A DNA stretch of 55,634 bases from an uncultured Eubacteriales bacterium (GTDB lineage Bacteria > Bacillota > Clostridia > Oscillospirales > Oscillospiraceae): assembly GCA_900551995.1 (NCBI GenBank), contig URXW01000008.1:1-55634 (forward strand), read 5' to 3'. Shown one piece after another: positions 43,182-50,479 of this stretch. Numbering within the stretch: position 1 is the stretch's first letter; each line of letters opens with the position of its first letter. Position numbers and translations under genes: made by a program. The notes beneath the pieces were generated by a model that was given only the letters and a program-made list of their open reading frames with translations, ran no database searches and was not told the DNA's origin.

Positions 43182-44219
43182 TTACAGCTTCTCGATTTCC
43201 TCAAATAGTGCGTCCACCAGCTGCTCCTGCGGCAGCTTACGCAGTATCTTCCCCTTGGCGAACAGCAGCCCTTCCCCGCTGCCGCCGGCGATGCCCACAT
43301 CGGCGGCGGATGCCTCGCCGGGGCCGTTGACCACGCACCCCATCACCGCCACGGTGATGGGCTTCGTGCAGTCCTTCAGCCGCCGCTCCACCTCCCGCGC
43401 AATGGGGATCATGTCGTACTTCGTCCGCCCGCAGGTGGGGCAGGAGATCAGATCCGGCCCGCTGCGGCGCAGACCGCAGACCTGCAATATCTTCTTGGCG
43501 GCGACGACCTCCTCCACCGGATCCGCCGTCAGGCTCACCCGCAGGGTATCGCCGATCCCGCGGCACAGAAGCCCGCCGATGCCCACGGCGGATTTCAGCA
43601 CGCCCATCTCCGGGGTGCCCGCCTCGGTGACGCCCAGGTGCAGCGGGTAGTCCACCCGCTCGTGGAGGTACGCATACGCCGCCATATTCACCGGCACGCG
43701 GGAGCACTTCACGGAGATGCAGATGTCCTCAAAGCCGCACTCCTCCAGCAGCCGGACGTGCCCCAATGCGCTCTCCGCCAACGCTTCGGCGGTCACGCCG
43801 CCGTACTTTTGCAGCAGCTCCTTTTCCAGCGAACCGCCGTTGACGCCCACCCGGATGGGAATGTTTTTTTCCCGGCAGGCGTCCGCCACGGCGCGAACCT
43901 TCTCCTTGCTTCCGATGTTTCCGGGGTTGATGCGGATCTTGTCGATGCCCCCCTCGGCGCACAGCAGAGCCAGCTTGTGATCGAAGTGGATGTCCGCCAC
44001 CAGCGGGATGTGGATACGCGCCTTGATCGCCGGAATGGCGCGGGCAGCCTCCTCCGTGGGGACGGCGACGCGCACGATGCCGCAGCCCGCCTCCTCCAGC
44101 CGGAGGCATTGTGCCACAACGGCTTCCACGTTTTCCGTCGGCACGCTGCACATGGATTGAATGGACACCGGTGCGCCGCCGCCCACAGGCACCGCACCCA
44201 CCTGAATACGCCTTGTCAC
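43182..44219 (-). CDS. ispG: 4-hydroxy-3-methylbut-2-en-1-yl diphosphate synthase (flavodoxin)
   Basis: IspG is the 4Fe-4S enzyme of the penultimate MEP isoprenoid step. The 345-residue protein has a TIM barrel (VADIHFDHKLAL, KIRINPGNIG) and a C-terminal iron-sulfur domain with SCPTCGR and VVNGPGEA. It starts with GTG 8 bases or so after AAGGAGG. It sits between rseP and polC and complements dxr in the same operon. Confidence 0.97.
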   Translation of the reverse strand: MTRRIQVGAVPVGGGAPVSIQSMCSVPTENVEAVVAQCLRLEEAGCGIVRVAVPTEEAARAIPAIKARIHIPLVADIHFDHKLALLCAEGGIDKIRINPGNIGSKEKVRAVADACREKNIPIRVGVNGGSLEKELLQKYGGVTAEALAESALGHVRLLEECGFEDICISVKCSRVPVNMAAYAYLHERVDYPLHLGVTEAGTPEMGVLKSAVGIGGLLCRGIGDTLRVSLTADPVEEVVAAKKILQVCGLRRSGPDLISCPTCGRTKYDMIPIAREVERRLKDCTKPITVAVMGCVVNGPGEASAADVGIAGGSGEGLLFAKGKILRKLPQEQLVDALFEEIEKL

Positions 44220-44232
44220 GCCACGCGCCTCC

Positions 44233-45297
44233 TTACTTTATCAGCTTTCCCACGTCGCTGAACACCAGCACCACCATCAGTGCCAGCAGCAGAACAAGCC
44301 CCGCGAAGTGGATATAATTCTCGTACTTAGAGGGTATCGTCACCTTGAACACATACCGGCAAATGCCGTTGATCATCAAGAAGAATATGCGCCCTCCGTC
44401 CAATGCCGGCAGGGGCAGCAGGTTCATCACCGCCAGATTCACCGCCACCAGCGCGCCGATGTAGGCGATATTCTCCACCGCCGCCCTCACCGTCTCGGAC
44501 TGCTCCCCCACCTGCACCATGGTGGAGACGATGCCCACCGGGCCGCTGAGATCCTTCAGTCCCGCCTGCCCCGTCAGGAGCATTTCCAGACTGAGCCGCA
44601 CCATCCGCACAAAGTCCACGGCGTTGTTCCATGTGTAGACCAGCTTGTCGCCGAAGGTCGCCTCCTCCGCGCCGAAGTACATCCCGTAGCCGGAATAGCT
44701 TCTGCCGCTCTGGTCGGTGTACGTCTGCCGCTCCATGGGGAAATCGCGCAGCTGCACCTTCTCGCCGCCGCGCTCCACCGTCAGGTCGAAAACGCCCGTC
44801 TGGTTCAGCTGCATCAGCAGGCTGACGTCGCTGTAAATATACACCCGCTCCCCGTCGATGGACAGGATGCGGTCGCCGATCTGCAAGCCGTCGGCACGCT
44901 CCAGCGGGCAGCCGTCGGCAAAGCCGGTGATCACCGGCTGGTAAAAGCCCGCCGCCGGGGCGTACAGGCAGAAGATGATGACGAGTCCCGCCAGAAAGTT
45001 CATGGCCGCGCCGGCGGCGAAGATAATGAGCTTGTGCCAGAAGCCCTGATTGTTCAGAGCCGCCGGGTCGTCGGAGTCCTCCTCCTCGCCCTCCATGGCG
45101 CAGAAGCCGCCCACAGGGAAGGCACGGAGGGAATACTGTGTGTCGCCCTTCTGCTTTCTCCAGAGGACGGGACCCATGCCGATGGCGAACTCATTGACCC
45201 GCACACCGCACGCCTTTGCCGCCAGAAAATGTCCCAGCTCGTGAACGGCGATGAGCACGCCGAACACCAGCAGAGCCGCTATGATATACAAAACCAT
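44233..45297 (-). CDS. rseP: RIP metalloprotease RseP (site-2 protease family)
   Basis: The 354-residue intramembrane zinc protease has HELGH at residues 19-23 in the first membrane segment. A single PDZ domain (about 115-190) and the third-ligand motif LPALDGGRI near residue 300 follow. It cleaves membrane-bound anti-sigma factors and signal peptides in related bacteria. It lies between dxr and ispG, the usual place in Firmicutes. Confidence 0.95.
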   Translation of the reverse strand: MVLYIIAALLVFGVLIAVHELGHFLAAKACGVRVNEFAIGMGPVLWRKQKGDTQYSLRAFPVGGFCAMEGEEEDSDDPAALNNQGFWHKLIIFAAGAAMNFLAGLVIIFCLYAPAAGFYQPVITGFADGCPLERADGLQIGDRILSIDGERVYIYSDVSLLMQLNQTGVFDLTVERGGEKVQLRDFPMERQTYTDQSGRSYSGYGMYFGAEEATFGDKLVYTWNNAVDFVRMVRLSLEMLLTGQAGLKDLSGPVGIVSTMVQVGEQSETVRAAVENIAYIGALVAVNLAVMNLLPLPALDGGRIFFLMINGICRYVFKVTIPSKYENYIHFAGLVLLLALMVVLVFSDVGKLIK

Positions 45298-45312
45298 GTA
45301 TGAAACTCCTTT

Positions 45313-46452
45313 TCAGGGCTTGACTTCGCGCCGCGCCGCCCCGTCTGCTTCCAGTATATCCGCAAGGCTTGGCTTATATTGCACCGGTACGCGCTCCATG
45401 GCGCGCTCCACGCGGCGGGGAATGTCGTTAAAGCCGATCTCGCCCGCCAGAAACAGCCCCACGGCCGCCTCGTTGGCTCCGTTGAGGATGGCGCAGGCGG
45501 TGCCGCCTGTCCTGGCGGCCTGCCGCGCCAGACGGAGGCAGGGAAACGCCGTCTCGTCCGGCGGGGCGAACGTCAGTGCGCCGCAGGTCAGCAGATCCAG
45601 CGGCGTGTCCGGGCTTTCCGCCCGGTAGGGGTACGTGAGCGCGTAGCGGATGGGCAGCTTCATGTCCGGCGTGCCCAGCTGCGCCAGCAGTGCGCCGTCC
45701 CGGTACTCCACCAGCGAGTGGACGATGCTCTGGCGGTGGATCACCGCCTGCACCTGCTCCACCGGCAGGCGGTAGAGCCGCATCGCCTCGATGATCTCCA
45801 GCCCCTTGTTCATCAATGTGGCGGAGTCCACGGTGATCTTCGGCCCCATGTGCCAGTTGGGATGGCGCAGGGCGTCCGCCGCCGTGACGCACTCCAGCTC
45901 CTCGAATGTCCTACCGTAGAAGGGGCCGCCGGAGCAGGTCAGCAGGATGCGCTTGACCTCACCCCGGTCGCGGCAGCCCTGCAGGCACTGGAACACCGCG
46001 CTGTGCTCTGAGTCCACCGGCACGATCTCCGCGCCGTACTGCGCCGCCGCGTCCATGACCAGCTCACCGGCGCAGACCAGCGTCTCCTTGTTGGCAAGCG
46101 CGATGCGCTTGCCCTGCCGGATGGCGGCGAGGGTGGGCTTCAGCCCCACGCTGCCCATGACCGCCGTTACCACCGTGTCCGCCTCGGGAAGCGTGGCCGC
46201 CGCCAGCAGCCCCTCCTCCCCCGCCATGACCTCGATGCCGGTGCCCCGCAGCCGGCGTCTCAGCTCCTGCGCCGCCGTCTCGTCATACAGCACCGCAAGG
46301 CGCGGCATGAGCTGCCGCGCCTGCCGCTCCAACAGGTCGATCTGTGTGTGGGCGGTCAGAGCCGCCACGGAGAGTCCCAGCTCCCGGACGACCTCTAAGG
46401 TCTGCCGCCCGATGGAGCCAGTCGCGCCCAGAAGGGCGATGGTCTTAGTCAT
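45313..46452 (-). CDS. dxr: 1-deoxy-D-xylulose 5-phosphate reductoisomerase
   Basis: Dxr makes methylerythritol phosphate from DXP with NADPH. The 379-residue protein has the NADPH motif LLGATGSIGRQTL (residues 7-19), LANKETLVCAGE and PVDSEHSAVFQCL for metal and substrate binding, and a C-terminal four-helix domain. It follows cdsA by 13 bases and is one of two MEP pathway genes in the operon. Confidence 0.97.
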   Translation of the reverse strand: MTKTIALLGATGSIGRQTLEVVRELGLSVAALTAHTQIDLLERQARQLMPRLAVLYDETAAQELRRRLRGTGIEVMAGEEGLLAAATLPEADTVVTAVMGSVGLKPTLAAIRQGKRIALANKETLVCAGELVMDAAAQYGAEIVPVDSEHSAVFQCLQGCRDRGEVKRILLTCSGGPFYGRTFEELECVTAADALRHPNWHMGPKITVDSATLMNKGLEIIEAMRLYRLPVEQVQAVIHRQSIVHSLVEYRDGALLAQLGTPDMKLPIRYALTYPYRAESPDTPLDLLTCGALTFAPPDETAFPCLRLARQAARTGGTACAILNGANEAAVGLFLAGEIGFNDIPRRVERAMERVPVQYKPSLADILEADGAARREVKP

Positions 46453-46465
46453 TTTATGTAGTCCC

Positions 46466-47305
46466 TCAATACAGCGTAATGGCTTCCACGATCAGCCACG
46501 TCACCGGCGCGGCGAAGATCACGCTGTCAAACCGATCCAGCACGCCGCCGTGTCCCGGCAGCAGCCGCCCATAGTCCTTGATGCCACACTGCCGCTTGAC
46601 GCAGGAGAAGCACAGATCGCCCAGCTGCCCCAGCAGCGCGCCCACAAAGCCCAGCAGCACGCACCAGCCGATGTGGAGCTGCACCTCCGTGCACAGGAAG
46701 AAGAAAATGCGGAACAGGATCATGCCCACCATGCCGCCCACAAGGCCGCTGACTGCGCCCTCCCGCGTCTTTTTGGGGCTGACGCGGGGAGCCAGCTTCG
46801 TTTTGCCGAATAGCATACCGCCGAACAGTGCCAGCGAGTCGCTCATAAAGGCGGACACCAGCGGAATGAGCACCAGCCCCGCGCCGTATTCCAGCATCCG
46901 CAGCCGCACAAGGCAGCCCAGCGACAGGGGGATGAGCAGTCCGGACACGGCGATGGCACTGAAATCCGGGAAGTCCAGCTCGTCGTCCTTGCCATACGCC
47001 TGCACCGCCGCCACGAACAGCACTATAATCTGCTGTGCCAGCAGCCAGCGCATAATGTGGTAGGCGGTGCTGCCCTGAAAATCACCGCTGCCGAAGTACA
47101 CGGTGAACACGGTGAACACCGACAGTGTCGCCGCCACTCCCCACCAGTGCCGCGCCTTCTCCGGCGCGGCGGCTGCCATAAACTCGTGGCAGCCGATGAC
47201 GCACAGCAGAGCCATCAGCACCGCCGTCGCCCAGTCAGGGGCGAAGCAGAGCAGACCGATAAGGGCGGGTACGCCCACCACCGCCACCAATATTCTTTGT
47301 TTCAT
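46466..47305 (-). CDS. cdsA: Phosphatidate cytidylyltransferase
   Basis: CdsA makes CDP-diacylglycerol for phospholipid synthesis in the membrane. The 279-residue protein has about eight membrane segments and the C-terminal signature, here KDYGRLLPGHGGVLDRFDS, with a further conserved SPKKTREGAVSGLVGG segment. It follows uppS by 9 bases. Confidence 0.96.
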   Translation of the reverse strand: MKQRILVAVVGVPALIGLLCFAPDWATAVLMALLCVIGCHEFMAAAAPEKARHWWGVAATLSVFTVFTVYFGSGDFQGSTAYHIMRWLLAQQIIVLFVAAVQAYGKDDELDFPDFSAIAVSGLLIPLSLGCLVRLRMLEYGAGLVLIPLVSAFMSDSLALFGGMLFGKTKLAPRVSPKKTREGAVSGLVGGMVGMILFRIFFFLCTEVQLHIGWCVLLGFVGALLGQLGDLCFSCVKRQCGIKDYGRLLPGHGGVLDRFDSVIFAAPVTWLIVEAITLY

Positions 47306-47314
47306 GGCGTCACC

Positions 47315-48049
47315 TCATTTCACACCGCCGAACCGGCGGTCACGCCGCTGATAGTCGATAATGGCCCTGTCCAGCTCCTGCCGGGTAAAGTCGGGCCAGA
47401 GCGTGTCGCAGAAGTAGAGCTCGCTGTACGCGCACTGCCACAGCAGGAAGTTGCTGAGGCGGATCTCGCCGCTGGGGCGGATGATCAGCTCCGGGTCGGG
47501 GATGCCGGCGGAGTACAGGTGCCTGCCGAAGCTCTCCTCCGTCCAGTCCTCCCCCGCCTCGGCGCAGAGCCGCGCAGCGCGGAGGATCTCCGCCCTGCCG
47601 CCGTAGTTCAGGCAGATATTCGCCTGGAACCCGTCCTCGTACCGGTGAGAGAGGTCGTCGGTTTTGCGGATGAGAGCCTGCAGCTCCGGCGACAGCGGAC
47701 TCATATCGCCGAAGAACCGCAGATGGATGCGGTCACGCTCCATGGTGTCGATCGCCTCGCGGAGATACTGCTCCAGCAGCGTCATAATGGCTCCCACCTC
47801 GTCGGCGGGACGCTTCCAGTTCTCGGTGGAGAAGGCGTAGACCGTCAGGTACGCCACGCCCAGCTCCCTGCAATATGCGGCGATGTCGCGGAAAACCTCC
47901 GCCCCCGCCTTATGCCCCGCCGTGCGGGGCAGGCCGCGTTTTTTCGCCCAGCGGCCGTTGCCGTCCATAATAACAGCGATATGGCGGGGAAGGCGGCTCC
48001 TGTCCACCTCCCCCGCCGTTTGGGGCGTTTTCTTCGTAAACAGTCCCAT
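47315..48049 (-). CDS. uppS: Isoprenyl transferase (undecaprenyl diphosphate synthase)
   Basis: UppS extends farnesyl diphosphate to the C55 lipid carrier for cell-wall synthesis. The 244-residue protein has HIAVIMDGNGRWAKKRGL (about 24-41) with the catalytic Asp, LTVYAFSTENWKRP, and the C-terminal PELIIRPSGEIRLSNFLLWQ split as PELIIRPSGE and IRLSNFLLWQ. Its ATG overlaps the frr stop by 1 base (TAATG). Confidence 0.97.
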   Translation of the reverse strand: MGLFTKKTPQTAGEVDRSRLPRHIAVIMDGNGRWAKKRGLPRTAGHKAGAEVFRDIAAYCRELGVAYLTVYAFSTENWKRPADEVGAIMTLLEQYLREAIDTMERDRIHLRFFGDMSPLSPELQALIRKTDDLSHRYEDGFQANICLNYGGRAEILRAARLCAEAGEDWTEESFGRHLYSAGIPDPELIIRPSGEIRLSNFLLWQCAYSELYFCDTLWPDFTRQELDRAIIDYQRRDRRFGGVK

Positions 48050-48606
48050 TAAACAGACATCAGTTCCTTTTCCTTGTTATCCAGCAGCTTGTCGATCTCC
48101 TTGCAGCTGTCATCGGTCATCTTCTGGAGATCCTTCTCCGCCATCTTCAGCTCGTCCTCGGTGATCTCGGACGCCTTCTGCTGCTTCTTGAAGTTCTCCA
48201 GCGCGTCGCGACGGATGTTGCGTACCGCCACCTTGCCGCCCTCGGCGTACTTGTGGATCTGCTTGACCAGATCCTTACGGCGTTCCTCCGTCAGCTGGGG
48301 GAATGCCAGACGGATGCACTTGCCGTCGTTCTGGGGGTTGATGCCCAGATCGGACTCCTGGATTGCCTTCTCAATGCCCTTGAGGATGGAGGCATCCCAC
48401 GGGGTAATGACCAGCGTGCGGGGATCGGGAGAGCCGATGGAGCCGATCTGCTGGATGGGGGTGGGGGTGCCGTAATAGTCCACGCTGATGCGGTTGAGCA
48501 CGGATGCGTTGGCGCGTCCGGCGCGAACCGTATCGAAATCACTGGCAACAGAGTCGATGCTCTTCTTCATTTTTTCCTCGTAAACCTTGTACTCGTCCTT
48601 TAACAT
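48049..48606 (-). CDS. frr: Ribosome recycling factor
   Basis: Frr splits post-termination ribosomes with EF-G. The 185-residue protein has the family sequence throughout (VRAGRANASVLNRISVDYYG, PWDASILKGIEKAI, LTEERRKDLVKQIHKYAE). It lies 5 bases after pyrH, in the usual order. The start follows GGAGG. Confidence 0.98.
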   Translation of the reverse strand: MLKDEYKVYEEKMKKSIDSVASDFDTVRAGRANASVLNRISVDYYGTPTPIQQIGSIGSPDPRTLVITPWDASILKGIEKAIQESDLGINPQNDGKCIRLAFPQLTEERRKDLVKQIHKYAEGGKVAVRNIRRDALENFKKQQKASEITEDELKMAEKDLQKMTDDSCKEIDKLLDNKEKELMSV

Positions 48607-48611
48607 AGCGG

Positions 48612-49331
48612 TTAAGCCTCCTTCACGATCGTTCCGATTTTTTCGCCGCGCAGGGCGCGGATGATATTCTCAGGATCCTTCAGCGCGAACACCAGCACGG
48701 GGATGTGGTTGTCCATGGACAGGCTGGTGGCGGTGGAGTCCATCACGGCAAGGTGACGCTTGAGCACCTCGTCGTAGGTGATGGATTCGAATTTCACGGC
48801 GTTGGCGTTCTTGGCGGGGTCGCTGTCGTACACGCCGTCGATGTTCTTCGCCAGCAGGATCACGTCCGCCTCGATCTCCGCCGCGCGGAGCACCGCCGCC
48901 GTGTCGGTGGAGAAGAACGGGCAGCCGATGCCGCAACCGAAGATGACCACGCGTCCCTTTTCCAGATGGCGGATGGCTCTTGCGCGGATGTACGGCTCTG
49001 CCACGGCGCGGATCTCCAGTGCCGTCTGCACCCGGACGTCCACGCCCTTTTGCTCCAGCACGTCCGCCATCGCCATGCAGTTCATGGCAGTCGCCAGCAT
49101 GCCCATGTGGTCGGCGCGGGTGCGCTCGATGTGCCCCTCGCCGTCCTTCACGCCGCGCCAGAAGTTGCCGCCGCCGATGACGATGCCCACCTGCACACCC
49201 ATGTCCACGCACTGCTTGATAACGTCCGCCACGCGTCCCATGACCTGAAAGTCAAGTCCCACGTGCTTGTCGCCCGCCAGTGCCTCGCCGCTGATCTTCA
49301 GCAGCACGCGTTTGAATATCGGTTGCTCCAT
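48612..49331 (-). CDS. pyrH: UMP kinase
   Basis: PyrH phosphorylates UMP to UDP. The 239-residue amino-acid-kinase-fold protein has VLLKISGEAL (about 9-18), GIVIGGGNFWRG, and a Thr/Asp-rich nucleotide site (GCGIGCPFFSTDTAAVLRA). It is the first gene of the pyrH-frr-uppS-cdsA-dxr-rseP-ispG-polC run; rpsB and tsf, which often precede it, are not here. A TAGAAT box upstream near 49371 may be part of a promoter, but I see no good -35. Confidence 0.97.
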   Translation of the reverse strand: MEQPIFKRVLLKISGEALAGDKHVGLDFQVMGRVADVIKQCVDMGVQVGIVIGGGNFWRGVKDGEGHIERTRADHMGMLATAMNCMAMADVLEQKGVDVRVQTALEIRAVAEPYIRARAIRHLEKGRVVIFGCGIGCPFFSTDTAAVLRAAEIEADVILLAKNIDGVYDSDPAKNANAVKFESITYDEVLKRHLAVMDSTATSLSMDNHIPVLVFALKDPENIIRALRGEKIGTIVKEA

Positions 49332-49465
49332 CGCTGTGCCTCCCTTATTTTCTACCCGTTATTCTACCTTATTTCTCACGGTTTGCATAGAGGGAAAACG
49401 AAAATTTTCCTAATTCTTTTTTCTGTTCCCTGTCCTCTGCGGGGGCGGAGACAGAAAGAAACCGG

Positions 49466-49493
49466 TTGTTTTTCCGGCGGGGCGGTGTATAAT
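49466..49493 (+). promoter_or_regulatory. Promoter of the MBL-fold hydrolase gene
   Basis: TTGTTT (49466-49471) and a perfect TATAAT (49488-49493) are separated by 16 bases, 31 bases before the start codon. Confidence 0.7.
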
Positions 49494-49524
49494 GGGGAAA
49501 ACACCGTTTTCGGAGGCTGATACC

Positions 49525-50427
49525 ATGGAACTTCTGCACGTCCTCGACAATACCTACGCCGCGGCTGCCGCCACCGCGCTGCTGCCCGTCTACAAGCTCA
49601 ACGACCGGGAGGTGGTGCTCATCGACACAGGCTACGCCAAGCTGGATCGCGCCGCGCTGACAAACCTCATCGACGGGCAGGGCTGGCGTCTGCGCGCCGT
49701 GCTGTGCTCCCACGCCCACTTTGACCACACGGGCAACGTGCGGTATTTGCAGGAAAAATACGGCGCGGAGGCCGCCATCTCCCTTATCGAAGCGGGGATC
49801 TCCGTGAATCCGGACAGCTACCGCGCCAACTACGTGGCGTTGACCTACGGCAAGAGCCGGGAGATCTTTCTGGAGGAGTGCTTCACCGCTGACCGCGTTA
49901 TCTTCCCCCAGGACGACCACATCGACGTGGACGGGGCGCGGTTTGCCGTGCTGCCGCTGCCGGGGCACTCGGCGGGGCACGTGGGCTTCGTCACGCCGGA
50001 CGGCGTGGCGTATGTGGGCGACTGCCTGATCAGCCAGAGCGAGATCGACAACGCCAAGCTGCCCACCAGTATGTTCATCGCCCGGGATCTGGAGAGCAAG
50101 GAATCCCTCCGCGCCACGGACTATCCCGCCTACATCATCGCCCACAAGGAGATCGTCACGGACAGGGCGGCGTGGAACGCCCTGATCGACAGCAATATCG
50201 CCTTCATCCACCGCAAGGAGCGGGAGCTGCTGGACGACCTCACCGACGGCATGACGTTCTCCGACTGGATATATGCCTTCTGCCGGCGGGAGAACGTCCG
50301 CACACGGCAGGAGCTGAAATTCAGCATCGTGGAGCGGAATTTTGTGAACTTCACCGACTGGCTCACCGACACCGGCAGGGTGCGGGTGGAGCGGGAGTTC
50401 TGCGCCAAGAAGTATTACCACGGCTGA
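49525..50427 (+). CDS. MBL-fold metallo-hydrolase
   Basis: The 300-residue protein has the metallo-beta-lactamase fold, with the zinc motif SHAHFDHTGN (about 71-80), GHSAGHVGF (second His), and YVGDCLISQ (Asp). Residues from about 215 form an unusual helical C-terminal region of about 85 residues (FIHRKERELLDDLTDGMTFS), like DNA-binding or dimerisation tails in some MBL proteins. The substrate is unknown. CGGAGG precedes the ATG by 10 bases. It is flanked by a promoter and a terminator, so it is monocistronic. Confidence 0.88.
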   Translation: MELLHVLDNTYAAAAATALLPVYKLNDREVVLIDTGYAKLDRAALTNLIDGQGWRLRAVLCSHAHFDHTGNVRYLQEKYGAEAAISLIEAGISVNPDSYRANYVALTYGKSREIFLEECFTADRVIFPQDDHIDVDGARFAVLPLPGHSAGHVGFVTPDGVAYVGDCLISQSEIDNAKLPTSMFIARDLESKESLRATDYPAYIIAHKEIVTDRAAWNALIDSNIAFIHRKERELLDDLTDGMTFSDWIYAFCRRENVRTRQELKFSIVERNFVNFTDWLTDTGRVRVEREFCAKKYYHG

Positions 50428-50443
50428 GAAGCCGCGCACATAG

Positions 50444-50470
50444 AAAAGCCACCCCATCGGGGTGGCTTTT
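50444..50470. terminator. Bidirectional terminator between the MBL and M56 genes
   Basis: A perfect 12-bp inverted repeat (AAAAGCCACCCC with GGGGTGGCTTTT, 50444-50455 and 50459-50470) around a 3-base loop lies between convergent genes. Confidence 0.88.
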
Positions 50471-50479
50471 CCGCTCTGT

